Shown here: positions 39,264 through 46,573 of the stretch, piece after piece
Layout of the letters: every line of letters starts with the position of its first letter
Numbering within the stretch: the first letter of the stretch is position 1
NCBI RefSeq assembly: GCF_024347295.1
Contig: NZ_AP025459.1
Span: forward strand, 1-64,000
DNA from: Vibrio artabrorum
GTDB lineage: Bacteria > Pseudomonadota > Gammaproteobacteria > Enterobacterales > Vibrionaceae
Length of the DNA stretch: 64,000 nucleotides
Direction of reading: 5' to 3'
Position numbers and translations under genes: made by a program
The notes under the pieces: generated by a model
The model's database searches: none
What the model saw: only the letters and a program-made list of their open reading frames with translations
Told to the model about the DNA's origin: nothing

Positions 39264-39284
39264 AAAAGGACCTTTCGTCCTTTT
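39264..39284. repeat. AAAAGGAC/GTCCTTTT inverted repeat
   Basis: Perfect 8-bp arms around a 5-nt loop, with related GGACGA sequences at 39247-39252 and in 39421-39445. Either an operator or a weak terminator. Confidence 0.45.
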
Positions 39285-39448
39285 ATAATGGTTAGAAAAA
39301 TACCTTTTCAATCGAAATCTAGACGAGTTTAAATTTATCTTTAAACTATAAATCAATGATTTAAATGCCGTTTAAACATTTTCACAAACTCTGTAATTGT
39401 GCTCACTTTTGTAGGCTTAAATCGTCCTTTTCGTCCGTTTGTCCCGAT

Positions 39449-39457
39449 ATTGCTCAT
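39449..39457 (-). repeat. Element terminal motif, internal copy 2
   Basis: On the minus strand TTACTGAAATGAGCAAT, matching the consensus YTANNNAANATGARCAAT-like core (ATGARCAAT plus upstream TAC and AA). Confidence 0.5.
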
Positions 39458-39625
39458 TTCAGTAAAAGCTAATACACAGCTAAGCAAATCCTTTTGAAAT
39501 CTTTAAAGCCCTCCTACCTCTAATCACCGTCAACCCTTTGTTCACAAGCTCTACAAGAGCTATCGTAGGCACAAATAATACCGAGACAATCCCTCTGATA
39601 TCGGGATAATCCCTAACTTCTCTAC

Positions 39626-39642
39626 ATTGCTCATATCTCTAG
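39626..39642 (-). repeat. Element terminal motif, right copy
   Basis: Minus-strand CTAGAGATATGAGCAAT, inverted relative to the left end, with CTA at the same distance from ATGARCAAT as in the left copy. Confidence 0.55.
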
Positions 39643-39650
39643 TCCCTTTA

Positions 39651-40346
39651 CACCGAGCAGACAGCAACGTAATGAAACAACCGAACCACCGTGCTTTCGC
39701 CATTGAGTGCTTTGTTGAAAAGCCAGATACAGCAACAGCAGAACATTACGTTCACTCTGAGCAGTATCTATGGAACAGCGGCATGTTTATGTTCAAAGCA
39801 TCACGTTACCTTGAAGAGCTTGCCGAACATCATCCAGAGATTTTAGCCGCGTGCAAACTCGCCCTTTCAAAGCAAAATACCGATCTCGACTTTATCCGAA
39901 TTGATGCTGAAGCATTCAAAAATAGCCCAAGTGATTCCATTGATTATGCTGTGATGGAAAAAACCTCACACGCCGTGGTGATCCCGATGGATGTAGGTTG
40001 GAGTGATATTGGCTCATGGTCTGCTATTTGGGACGCAAGCGACAAAGACGAGTACAACAATGTTGTTGAAGGGGATGTATTAACCGTCGACTCCCAGCAC
40101 AACTACATTCACGCAGAGAACAAATTGGTAGCAACGGTCGGTGTTGAGCACCTCATCATTGTCGAAACCAACGACGCCATCTTGGTCGCGGATAAAAGTA
40201 AGGTTCAGGGGGTAACGTCGATTGTTCACCAGCTCCATCAAGCGGGTCGAACCGAGCATATTCACCATAGTGAAGTTTTTAAACCTTGCAGCAAGTGCGA
40301 CGGGATCAACCTAAGCGAGTACGACAAAGTCTCGACAGGGGAATAA
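39651..40346 (+). pseudogene. manC: manC 3' part (mannose-1-phosphate guanylyltransferase)
   Basis: The remainder of the split gene, in the same frame as the 5' part (both have the CAC histidine codon at the junction). ECFVEKPDTATAEHYV and YLWNSGMFMFKASRYLEEL are core guanylyltransferase motifs, followed by VGWSDIGSWSAIWD. It ends soon after KVQGVTSIVHQLHQAGR with an unusual tail containing CSKCD. The cupin phosphomannose-isomerase domain of bifunctional ManC is missing, so the original gene was monofunctional or already truncated. No start codon with a ribosome site serves this piece. Confidence 0.85.
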
Positions 40347-40403
40347 ATCAAGAGCGCCCTTATACCAACGGGGTCGTAACCATAGACGCAAGGGGTGGCT
40401 CAC

Positions 40404-40439
40404 AAAAAAGCCCTCATAGGCTTTCGCTCATGAGGGCTA
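40404..40439 (-). terminator. Terminator after aroG
   Basis: AGCCCTCAT/ATGAGGGCT stem followed by six T residues on the minus strand, 32 bp past the aroG stop. Confidence 0.85.
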
Positions 40440-40470
40440 TCAATATTTACATCCTTGTTCGATAACGGTT

Positions 40471-41523
40471 CTACTTGTTACGACGTGCTTCAACCGCATC
40501 CGCCAGTTGACGAAGTACTGTTTCAGTATCTTCCCAACCAATACAAGCGTCAGTAATCGACTGAGCGTATGTTGCCGCTTTACCATCAACTAAATCTTGA
40601 CGGCCTTCAACTAGGTGAGATTCAATCATTACTCCAAAGATCGCTTTGTCACCAGCAGCAAGCTGTGCACACACATCATCAGATACGTTCATTTGACGTT
40701 TGTACTGCTTAGAACTATTCGCGTGGCTAAAATCAATCATCACTTTCTGAGGAAGACCTGACGCTTCTAGCTCTTGTTTGATTTTACCGACATGTTCAGC
40801 GCTGTAGTTTGGCTCTTTACCACCACGCAGGATAATATGACAATCCGGGTTTCCTGCCGTCTCAACAATCGCTGAATGGCCATACTTAGTAACCGACAAG
40901 AAGTGGTGAGAAGCGCCAGCAGAACGAATCGCATCCGTTGCGATTTTGATGTTGCCATCAGTACCGTTTTTAAAGCCAACCGGACAAGATAGGCCTGAAG
41001 CAAGTTCACGGTGCACTTGAGACTCAGTCGTCCGTGCGCCAATTGCACCCCAGCTGATCAGATCGGCAACATATTGAGGTGTGATCATATCTAGGAACTC
41101 ACTAGCCGTTGGCATACCAAGGTCGGTGAGATCAAGCAACAGTTTACGCCCAAGACGAAGACCATCATTTAACTTAAACGTGTCGTCCATGTATGGGTCG
41201 TTGATCAAACCTTTCCAACCAACTGTGGTTCGTGGTTTTTCAAAGTAAACACGCATGACAATTTCCAGTTTATCACCGAGTTCGTCACGTAGAACTTTCA
41301 AACGTTTACCATACTCAAGTGCCGCTTCAGTATCGTGAATAGAGCATGGACCTACAATAACAAGCAAGCGATCGTCGCTTTCTTCTAAAATATTGTGAAT
41401 CGCTTTACGGCTTTCAAAGGTTGTAGAAGAAGCAATTTCTGTCGCTGGAAACTTTTCTAAAACAGCAACGGGTGGTAATAACTCTTTTACTTTGTTAATT
41501 CTTACATCATCAGTCTGGAACAT
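40471..41523 (-). CDS. aroG: 3-deoxy-7-phosphoheptulonate synthase, AroG type
   Basis: A class I DAHP synthase of 350 aa, the same length as E. coli AroG and closely similar along its length (ELLPPVAVLEKFPATE, IVGPCSIHD, EKPRTTVGWKGLINDP, GARTTESQVHRELASGLS, MIDFSHANSSK). It condenses PEP and erythrose-4-phosphate as the first step of aromatic synthesis. AroG-type enzymes are feedback-inhibited by phenylalanine, so I prefer aroG over aroF/aroH, but the inhibitor is not certain. AGGAAG precedes the ATG. Confidence 0.93.
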   Translation of the reverse strand: MFQTDDVRINKVKELLPPVAVLEKFPATEIASSTTFESRKAIHNILEESDDRLLVIVGPCSIHDTEAALEYGKRLKVLRDELGDKLEIVMRVYFEKPRTTVGWKGLINDPYMDDTFKLNDGLRLGRKLLLDLTDLGMPTASEFLDMITPQYVADLISWGAIGARTTESQVHRELASGLSCPVGFKNGTDGNIKIATDAIRSAGASHHFLSVTKYGHSAIVETAGNPDCHIILRGGKEPNYSAEHVGKIKQELEASGLPQKVMIDFSHANSSKQYKRQMNVSDDVCAQLAAGDKAIFGVMIESHLVEGRQDLVDGKAATYAQSITDACIGWEDTETVLRQLADAVEARRNK

Positions 41524-41693
41524 TGCTTACTTCTTCCTATTTTCTATCCTTGAGCTGAATGTACGCACTCTCACGTCACTTTCCATCAGCACTTATCTTG
41601 TTGTTCCCTGTAACTTAACGAGTAAAAACGACAGTTTCAATCACTAATTTAAAAAGAACGCAATTTTTTAAATGTTTTATATTTAAAACACTG

Positions 41694-41711
41694 CGTACAC
41701 TAATATTTACA
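41694..41711 (-). promoter_or_regulatory. Possible TyrR box upstream of aroG
   Basis: Minus strand TGTAAA-N6-TGTACG, matching one arm of the TyrR consensus (TGTAAA-N6-TTTACA) fully and the other at four of six positions. aroG is TyrR-regulated in E. coli. Confidence 0.3.
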
Positions 41712-42020
41712 CCCTGCCGATAGTATCATTTCTTCTTCGGTAAGCTCCACGACTCTTCAAGCTCTAATCTTCAAATAGCGTCTCTTGAAGTGAGCAACCT
41801 AAAAACACTATCGATTAGCAAAAATCGTCATGTAACCACATGATATTCAGTTTATTTTGGCATTATCCAGATCTTCTATTTTCAATCAAAGGCAAAGCTT
41901 TCGTCCATCGCCAAGATCCCCGGAACGCTATTTTGTCGAGCGACAAAAATTTGCAGGCGGCTCTCCTTAATTAGTAAGCCATCAATAACTACAGGTATGG
42001 TAAGTTTATTTGTGAAGAGC

Positions 42021-42045
42021 TGGTGCGATGAGTAACATCGCACCA
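42021..42045. repeat. Perfect 10-bp inverted repeat
   Basis: TGGTGCGATG-AGTAA-CATCGCACCA; no T-run on either strand, so not an obvious terminator. Confidence 0.5.
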
Positions 42046-42129
42046 GAAAAAGTATTCGCAAGGTTCGCACTAAGTGCCGTTATGGTAAATCGACCACCTA
42101 CACACAACGGGTGTTATGGTAAATAAACG

Positions 42130-42618
42130 TTATTTGTTCTTTATGAGCCTAGCAGGAACACCACCATAGACCGTATTTGCAGGTATATCTTTTGTAACGA
42201 CACTGTTAGCTCCAATGGCTACATTATTGCCGATATGAACACCAGGAAGAATGACAGTATTAGCCCCTACCCATACACCTTCACCAATTTCAATATTTCC
42301 AAAAAACGATTTCAATGGCCTTTTCGTGAAATCTTGGTTGGTTTCAGTTGAAGATGTATACATTCTTACATTGTGACTAATTCTTGTTCGACGGCCAATT
42401 TTGACGTGATATCCATCTACAACCTGAATGGCTGTGTTATGCCCAACATATGATTCAGCCCCACCAATAATGTCACCTTTACCATAAAACCGAACATTAA
42501 CCCTTTTACAATCAAATGACTTATCTAATGAATAGCGCCTCTTATACTTAGATTCTCTTTCTTTTATATAAGATTTCTCAAGCATTCGATAAATAGCCGA
42601 ACCAATTAAATGAAGCAT
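42130..42618 (-). CDS. Hexapeptide-repeat acyltransferase
   Basis: A 162-aa left-handed beta-helix transferase of the CatB/LacA/NodL type. Hexapeptide turns are evident in IGEGVWVGANTVILPGVHIGNNVAIGANSVV-like repeats (residues 112-143), followed by TKDIPANTVYGGVPARLIK, the classic C-terminal signature. These enzymes transfer an acyl group, usually acetyl, to a sugar. The acceptor is unknown; surface polysaccharide is a reasonable guess. It stands alone. Confidence 0.85.
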   Translation of the reverse strand: MLHLIGSAIYRMLEKSYIKERESKYKRRYSLDKSFDCKRVNVRFYGKGDIIGGAESYVGHNTAIQVVDGYHVKIGRRTRISHNVRMYTSSTETNQDFTKRPLKSFFGNIEIGEGVWVGANTVILPGVHIGNNVAIGANSVVTKDIPANTVYGGVPARLIKNK

Positions 42619-42818
42619 AATCTACTCTGTAGCTAATAAATTTGCATATTTTACACGAAGTAATGAGTAGTCAATAGTCCTATTATGTTAAACGGACGGG
42701 TTAGTTATCAGAAACAGCCCTTAAAGCAAATCAAACGCTCTTAGCGAATATTTAGACGGTTAATCAAACCGATGTGTTTCTATGCCGCCTTAAAAGTTTA
42801 TAACGATTTCAGAGTGAC

Positions 42819-43067
42819 TTACAGAGCAAAAACCAGCGAGTTCGTTTGAGTCAAGAACTGCACTGTGGTACCCATTTTTCGTACTTTGTGAGTTTTGAGT
42901 ATCAGATGAGTTATATTTCTAGCAGATAGCGTGGACGTTTTGGCAAACTCGGAAAGGGGCATAACTGCGTTACGATCAAATGCCAAATGCGCCATACACT
43001 CTTCAATTACATTGGGCTGATGCTCATCGGACGAGGATGCACAGTACTCTTGGATACCTAAGTCCAA
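42819..43067 (-). CDS. Uncertain ORF (82 aa), possible gene remnant
   Basis: A reading frame that stays open about 20 codons further upstream, toward the rcnA stop, without a clear start. The centre, MPLSEFAKTSTLSARNITHLILK, looks like a helix-turn-helix such as in AraC- or phage-type regulators. It could be the 3' end of a lost regulator gene, or accidental. I found no ribosome site that convinces me. Confidence 0.3.
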   Translation of the reverse strand: MDLGIQEYCASSSDEHQPNVIEECMAHLAFDRNAVMPLSEFAKTSTLSARNITHLILKTHKVRKMGTTVQFLTQTNSLVFAL

Positions 43068-43132
43068 TAAGCTTTGAAAAAATGGCGCATAGTGATCGGC
43101 TCCAGTTTGACAGGAGCCGAGCGCTACAAAGC

Positions 43133-44209
43133 TTAACTCACCAATGATATATATCCGTGTATCCCCATGTATAACCCGACAGCACTAATCAAGGCACCCG
43201 ATAAGTACGGGGCTCGACGTGCAACATCGTTAAAGCCGCTCCATTTAGATGTTGCTTTTTTCACACCCAGTGCTGCCACCACGCCAACCGTAACCAGAGT
43301 CAATGCTAAACCAATGCTGAATGATACAACCAAGGTAGCACCGAGTGTAATGGCTTTAAGGTGCAAGCAGATAAGCAAAACCGTTACCGCCGCAGGACAT
43401 GGAATCAAACCACCCGTTAAACCAAAAAGCAGTATTTGCCCATTAGTGACGTCTCGGTTCTCAAAGCGTTTTTGAATATCTAAAGCGTGAGCGCGTTCAT
43501 GAGCGTCTTGGTATTCTTTGTTGTCACTTCCTGAATGAGAATTAGCACTAAAATGTACATCAAAATCATGGGTATGATCGTGGTGTCCGATAATCAATGT
43601 GACAGAAAAATCATCAGAGACTTCAATGCAGGAGGACGATTCTAAGTATCCATTACGCTCAGTAAATTGATATACATCAGCAGGTTGTGAATTAGAACTC
43701 GGGGCTGAAATCTTGACATCTTCGGCCGTTAAAACCTTGCCATTGAGTGTGCGCAACTGGAAGCGATGATGCCCGCCCTCTTCCATTATAGAGAGCGATA
43801 CATTCCCATGTCCTGTATCGACAATTTGGGTCGTCCATTCATGATCATGGCTATGCGCTTTTTGCCAAGCGCGCTCAGCGCTCCATGTTCTCCAGAACAT
43901 CCATAAACCCGTCGAAACGATAATCCCCCCGGAAATGAGCTGCATCCACGGCTCTGCAGCTTCAGCTGTGAATTTTTGGCTGATGTACATCCCACCAACA
44001 GCGATTAACCAGACAATCGCCGTGTGGGAAAGTGTCGCGGCTAATCCCAACATTACAGCCTGTTTAACCGTTCCTTTAACCGCGATAATGAAAGCCGCCA
44101 TCATCGTTTTCGAATGTCCCGGCTCTAAACCATGCAAAGCACCCAGTAAGATGGCACTAGGAATAAAGAACCACCCATTACCATTTTGCAGTAGCGCAAC
44201 AAAATCCAT
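43133..44209 (-). CDS. rcnA: Nickel/cobalt efflux protein RcnA
   Basis: A 358-aa NicO-family inner-membrane exporter. AILLGALHGLEPGHSKTMMAAF carries the conserved HX4-type metal motif in TM1, and GLTGGLIPCPAAVTVLL is the second family signature near residue 265. Between them is a long hydrophilic loop with histidine-rich parts (HSHDHEW, GHHDHTHDFDVH) that likely binds metal. It is divergent from rcnR across a region with two RcnR operators, so induction by Ni/Co is expected. Confidence 0.9.
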   Translation of the reverse strand: MDFVALLQNGNGWFFIPSAILLGALHGLEPGHSKTMMAAFIIAVKGTVKQAVMLGLAATLSHTAIVWLIAVGGMYISQKFTAEAAEPWMQLISGGIIVSTGLWMFWRTWSAERAWQKAHSHDHEWTTQIVDTGHGNVSLSIMEEGGHHRFQLRTLNGKVLTAEDVKISAPSSNSQPADVYQFTERNGYLESSSCIEVSDDFSVTLIIGHHDHTHDFDVHFSANSHSGSDNKEYQDAHERAHALDIQKRFENRDVTNGQILLFGLTGGLIPCPAAVTVLLICLHLKAITLGATLVVSFSIGLALTLVTVGVVAALGVKKATSKWSGFNDVARRAPYLSGALISAVGLYMGIHGYISLVS

Positions 44210-44248
44210 TGTTATTCTCTTTAGTTATTTCAAATTTAACGCAAACTA

Positions 44249-44263
44249 TACTCCCCCCTAGTA
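44249..44263. promoter_or_regulatory. RcnR operator 1
   Basis: TACTCCCCCCTAGTA, a TACT-G6-N-AGTA-type site (read on the minus strand) as recognised by E. coli RcnR, in the rcnA-rcnR divergent region. Confidence 0.85.
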
Positions 44264-44268
44264 TCCAA

Positions 44269-44283
44269 TACTACCCCCTAGTA
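44269..44283. promoter_or_regulatory. RcnR operator 2
   Basis: TACTACCCCCTAGTA, one base short of the six-C tract, 5 bp from operator 1 (20 bp centre to centre). Confidence 0.8.
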
Positions 44284-44344
44284 TAAATTAAGTGCTACAT
44301 TATCGGTTAGAATCGAGCAGACCATAACATTAAGAAGATAAGCC

Positions 44345-44617
44345 ATGTCACATACAACCAGAGATAAGAAGAAGCTCAACACTCGAGTCAGTAAAATACA
44401 GGGTCAGGTGAATGGACTAAAAAAAATGCTGGAAGAAGAGCATGAGTGCCAAGATGTGTTACAGCAGATCGCAGCGATTCGAGGTGCGGTAAATGGTTTA
44501 ATGCGAGAAGTGATCAAAGGCCACTTGCTTGAGCACGTTGTACTGGAAGAAGACAAAGAGCAACGTGAAGCTGATATGGAAGTTGTTCTGAAAGTTCTGG
44601 ACTCTTACATCAAATAA
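44345..44617 (+). CDS. rcnR: Ni/Co-responsive repressor RcnR
   Basis: A 90-aa CsoR/RcnR-family four-helix repressor, nearly colinear with E. coli RcnR ([20 protein letters not shown] at the start, [20 protein letters not shown] in the middle). Metal ligands Cys35 (EHECQDV), His60 and His64 positions are kept. The apo-protein represses rcnA and itself; nickel or cobalt releases DNA. Divergent from rcnA. Confidence 0.95.
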   Translation: MSHTTRDKKKLNTRVSKIQGQVNGLKKMLEEEHECQDVLQQIAAIRGAVNGLMREVIKGHLLEHVVLEEDKEQREADMEVVLKVLDSYIK

Positions 44618-44777
44618 CGCGGCTGAAATAATACAATCGTCGTAGTATGCCCTTTGAATGAAACGAAGGTCATACTATCGAGTGCTTATTTTCAGGAAAA
44701 AGAACCCATAATTTTTTGTTATAAGTGTAAAAATAAGGATCATCAAAGGTCAATAAACTCTAAATCATAGAGGTAAT

Positions 44778-45001
44778 TTAGGCTGAATAAAATCTATAAA
44801 AGCCGAAATACGTTTGCCACTGAAGAGGCCAGTTATTCAATACCTTTGCCCCTGAAAACTCAATCGTATCGTGCTTAGAAAGATCGCTTGAGTCCTGCGA
44901 AAACCCTCTGCGAGATAAATATTCTGGCGATACGACGATAAATAATAAGCTTTTTCCTAAAGACTGAGCATGAAGCCTAATAGGGTAACTAACTGTTTTA
45001 T
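44778..45001 (-). pseudogene. LysR regulator 3' fragment
   Basis: Translating the minus strand directly after the permease stop, in the same frame, gives LGKSLLFIVVSPEYLSRRGF followed by LNNWPLQWQ and a stop. This is the effector-domain region of a LysR-type regulator (R.LG...LVVSP.YL..RG). The N-terminal DNA-binding part is gone. It may be the former regulator of the adjacent glycyl-radical operon, or a piece left by a rearrangement. Confidence 0.6.
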
Positions 45002-45005
45002 TATA

Positions 45006-46412
45006 TTAAGTGGTCACTTTTTTGGGGCTTATTTTTTTTATTTCATGGCTTACTTCTGACGACTCAAGCTCAGCCGCGATTTCGCCTTCATGATCACGAC
45101 TTCGTCCAAGGTTTACAAATAAACACAGAATAATGCCTGCTGCTAATCCCCAAGCCGCACCTTTGGTGGCAATTATTGCAGCCATAACGCCAGCAATACC
45201 TAAATCGTTAACGGTTCGGGACTTAGTCACTCCGACTCTAAATGATACAAAACCTTGAATAAGTAGCGTTGCAGCCAGCGCAATCCCTAGTACAGGTTTA
45301 ACTAGAGTCACAATAGGTAATAGAAAATAGCCTAGCGTCGTGCCATAACGATAAGAAATCGCACCGCTATTGATAGAACTCATTGTTTTTGGACCAATCT
45401 TAAATCGCTCACAAACTACAACTTGCATTGCAGCCGCTAGAGGACCACACAAAGTAATCGTGGGGCCAAAGACTCCCATCAAGACATTTCTAGCCCCAAA
45501 AATTATATTTGATCGATTGGCGTTAAAGTCTATTTTTTCATCTGGCCTTTTTTTACTCGCATCGTCCAGTAAGCACTTGGCTTGGATTACATCACCAAAC
45601 AAGATGATATAGGTTGAAACAACAGCAGGCAGACCGATTATAAACATTTCAATCGGTGGTAGCCCAAGACCAAATATGGTCCAGTTACTAAACAGTTCCC
45701 CAAAGGCAAATGTAGTGAACCCCCACTCAATCTCAGGCCATGGGACTTCCCCTACCAAAGGACCGACGATAATAGCGAGAATAATGATCGGAAGAGAGCC
45801 TAAATCAGCTAGCAGTTGGGTAAATTTATTGAAATGTCTTTGACTCTTAAAGTGGCTAGAAAATAGCAAGTAGAAGCCCACTCCAGTACAAATTATGATT
45901 GAAATTGGTGCTTGTTCAAAACGACCACCTTCAACTAAAACCGAGTTAACCGCTGCAATTCCAGCACCAATAATGATCCCAGATTTCATCGCGTTAGGTA
46001 TTATTGATGCAACTCTTTGTCCTAGCCCTGTAATTCCAAGTAAAATCGCAAGTACACCCAAAGATATTTGAAATGCGATCAAGGCTTGGACTCTTTCTAC
46101 ACCAATCGCGAATTGGTTCAGGTATATAATGACAATTGGAATTGCTGGCGTTATCCACCCAGGGATAATAGGGTCACCAAGAAGTATATGTAAAAAGTAG
46201 AACAATCCATTTATCACGACGATAGTCATTGCGACACCAAATGGCATACCTAGATATTCTTGTAGAATAGGGATCATACCAAGGCAAACTGCACAAAGTA
46301 GTAAACCTTGCATGAAGTCTACTTTCTCAAAACCAACATGAACAAATGGAATTCTTATTTTAAACGGCCCTGCCGGTATATACGGCTGCTCCTCTCCATA
46401 TTCTCTTTTCAT
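45006..46412 (-). CDS. NCS2-like (uracil/xanthine permease family) transporter
   Basis: A 468-aa inner-membrane protein with about 12-14 helices, assigned to the SLC23/NCS2-like fold from its size, the LGITGLGQRVASIIPNAMKSGII segment and LGFGP-like GARNVLMGVFGPTITLCGP near residue 310. NCS2 proteins carry nucleobases or ascorbate, but the family is broad. Placed last in the glycyl-radical cluster, it is a candidate importer of that pathway's substrate. That is inference from context. It is separated from the alcohol dehydrogenase gene by 161 bp containing a long inverted repeat, so it may be expressed separately. Confidence 0.7.
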   Translation of the reverse strand: MKREYGEEQPYIPAGPFKIRIPFVHVGFEKVDFMQGLLLCAVCLGMIPILQEYLGMPFGVAMTIVVINGLFYFLHILLGDPIIPGWITPAIPIVIIYLNQFAIGVERVQALIAFQISLGVLAILLGITGLGQRVASIIPNAMKSGIIIGAGIAAVNSVLVEGGRFEQAPISIIICTGVGFYLLFSSHFKSQRHFNKFTQLLADLGSLPIIILAIIVGPLVGEVPWPEIEWGFTTFAFGELFSNWTIFGLGLPPIEMFIIGLPAVVSTYIILFGDVIQAKCLLDDASKKRPDEKIDFNANRSNIIFGARNVLMGVFGPTITLCGPLAAAMQVVVCERFKIGPKTMSSINSGAISYRYGTTLGYFLLPIVTLVKPVLGIALAATLLIQGFVSFRVGVTKSRTVNDLGIAGVMAAIIATKGAAWGLAAGIILCLFVNLGRSRDHEGEIAAELESSEVSHEIKKISPKKVTT

Positions 46413-46433
46413 AAAGTAACCTATAGCTATAAA

Positions 46434-46520
46434 ATTCTATATATAGCCACTATCCTGCTATCCCTGATAATACTCACGAGGGTAGCACCATTGATGATAG
46501 AAAATAGCTATATATAGAAT
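46434..46520. repeat. Long inverted repeat between adh and permease genes
   Basis: ATTCTATATATAGC (46434-46447) and its exact complement GCTATATATAGAAT (46507-46520), 59 bp apart. Confidence 0.7.
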
Positions 46521-46573
46521 AACCTTAAGATGGCACTTTGCATAAACGGCTATTCAAAGTGCCAAATATGAGA

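Larger units (their letters stand above)
39045..39625. other. Non-coding end region of the element
   Basis: About 580 bp with no convincing gene. It contains an AAAAGGAC/GTCCTTTT inverted repeat (39264-39284), further GGAC-containing repeats near 39247 and 39424-39443, an internal terminal-motif copy at 39449-39457 and AT-rich runs. It resembles a control/end region with protein-binding sites rather than decayed coding sequence. Confidence 0.5.
32639..39650 (-). mobile_element. Mu-like mini-element / candidate phage satellite (about 7.0 kb)
   Basis: An insertion splitting manC in frame. It holds ten genes or RNAs, all on the minus strand: 64-aa DUF3486-like protein, C4/CI-type RNA, 150-aa protein, 109-aa DUF3486-like protein, 156-aa HTH protein, Mor activator, 123-aa protein, protease/scaffold, major capsid and tape measure. 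Order of the last genes follows phage Mu (mor, I, T, tape measure). No integrase, MuA/MuB, terminase, portal, lysis or tail-tube gene is present. Ends are approximate: a CACC repeat (32635-32638 and 39651-39654) flanks it, and an inverted 17-nt motif lies at both ends. Confidence 0.8.
41524..42129. other. Intergenic region upstream of aroG, about 606 bp
   Basis: Contains the aroG promoter region and a possible TyrR box, a long AT-rich stretch near 41640-41690, a perfect 10-bp hairpin (42021-42045) and two copies of GTTATGGTAAAT (42079-42090, 42113-42124). I see no supported gene; a 62-codon minus frame lacks a ribosome site. Confidence 0.45.

Noticed and set aside
32646-39676. AATGAA repeat (32646-32651 and 39671-39676) as the target duplication of the element
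   Set aside because: It would also join manC in frame, but the sequence just before the left copy (CTACCAAAATGA) recurs inside the element at 38828, so that stretch belongs to the element. CACC fits better.
41882-42070. 62-codon minus-strand frame near the hairpin upstream of aroG
   Set aside because: It reads through a perfect inverted repeat and lacks a ribosome site.
42079-42124. GTTATGGTAAAT repeats as an integron attC site
   Set aside because: The core does not match RYYYAAC/GTTRRRY spacing and no integrase or cassette array is present.
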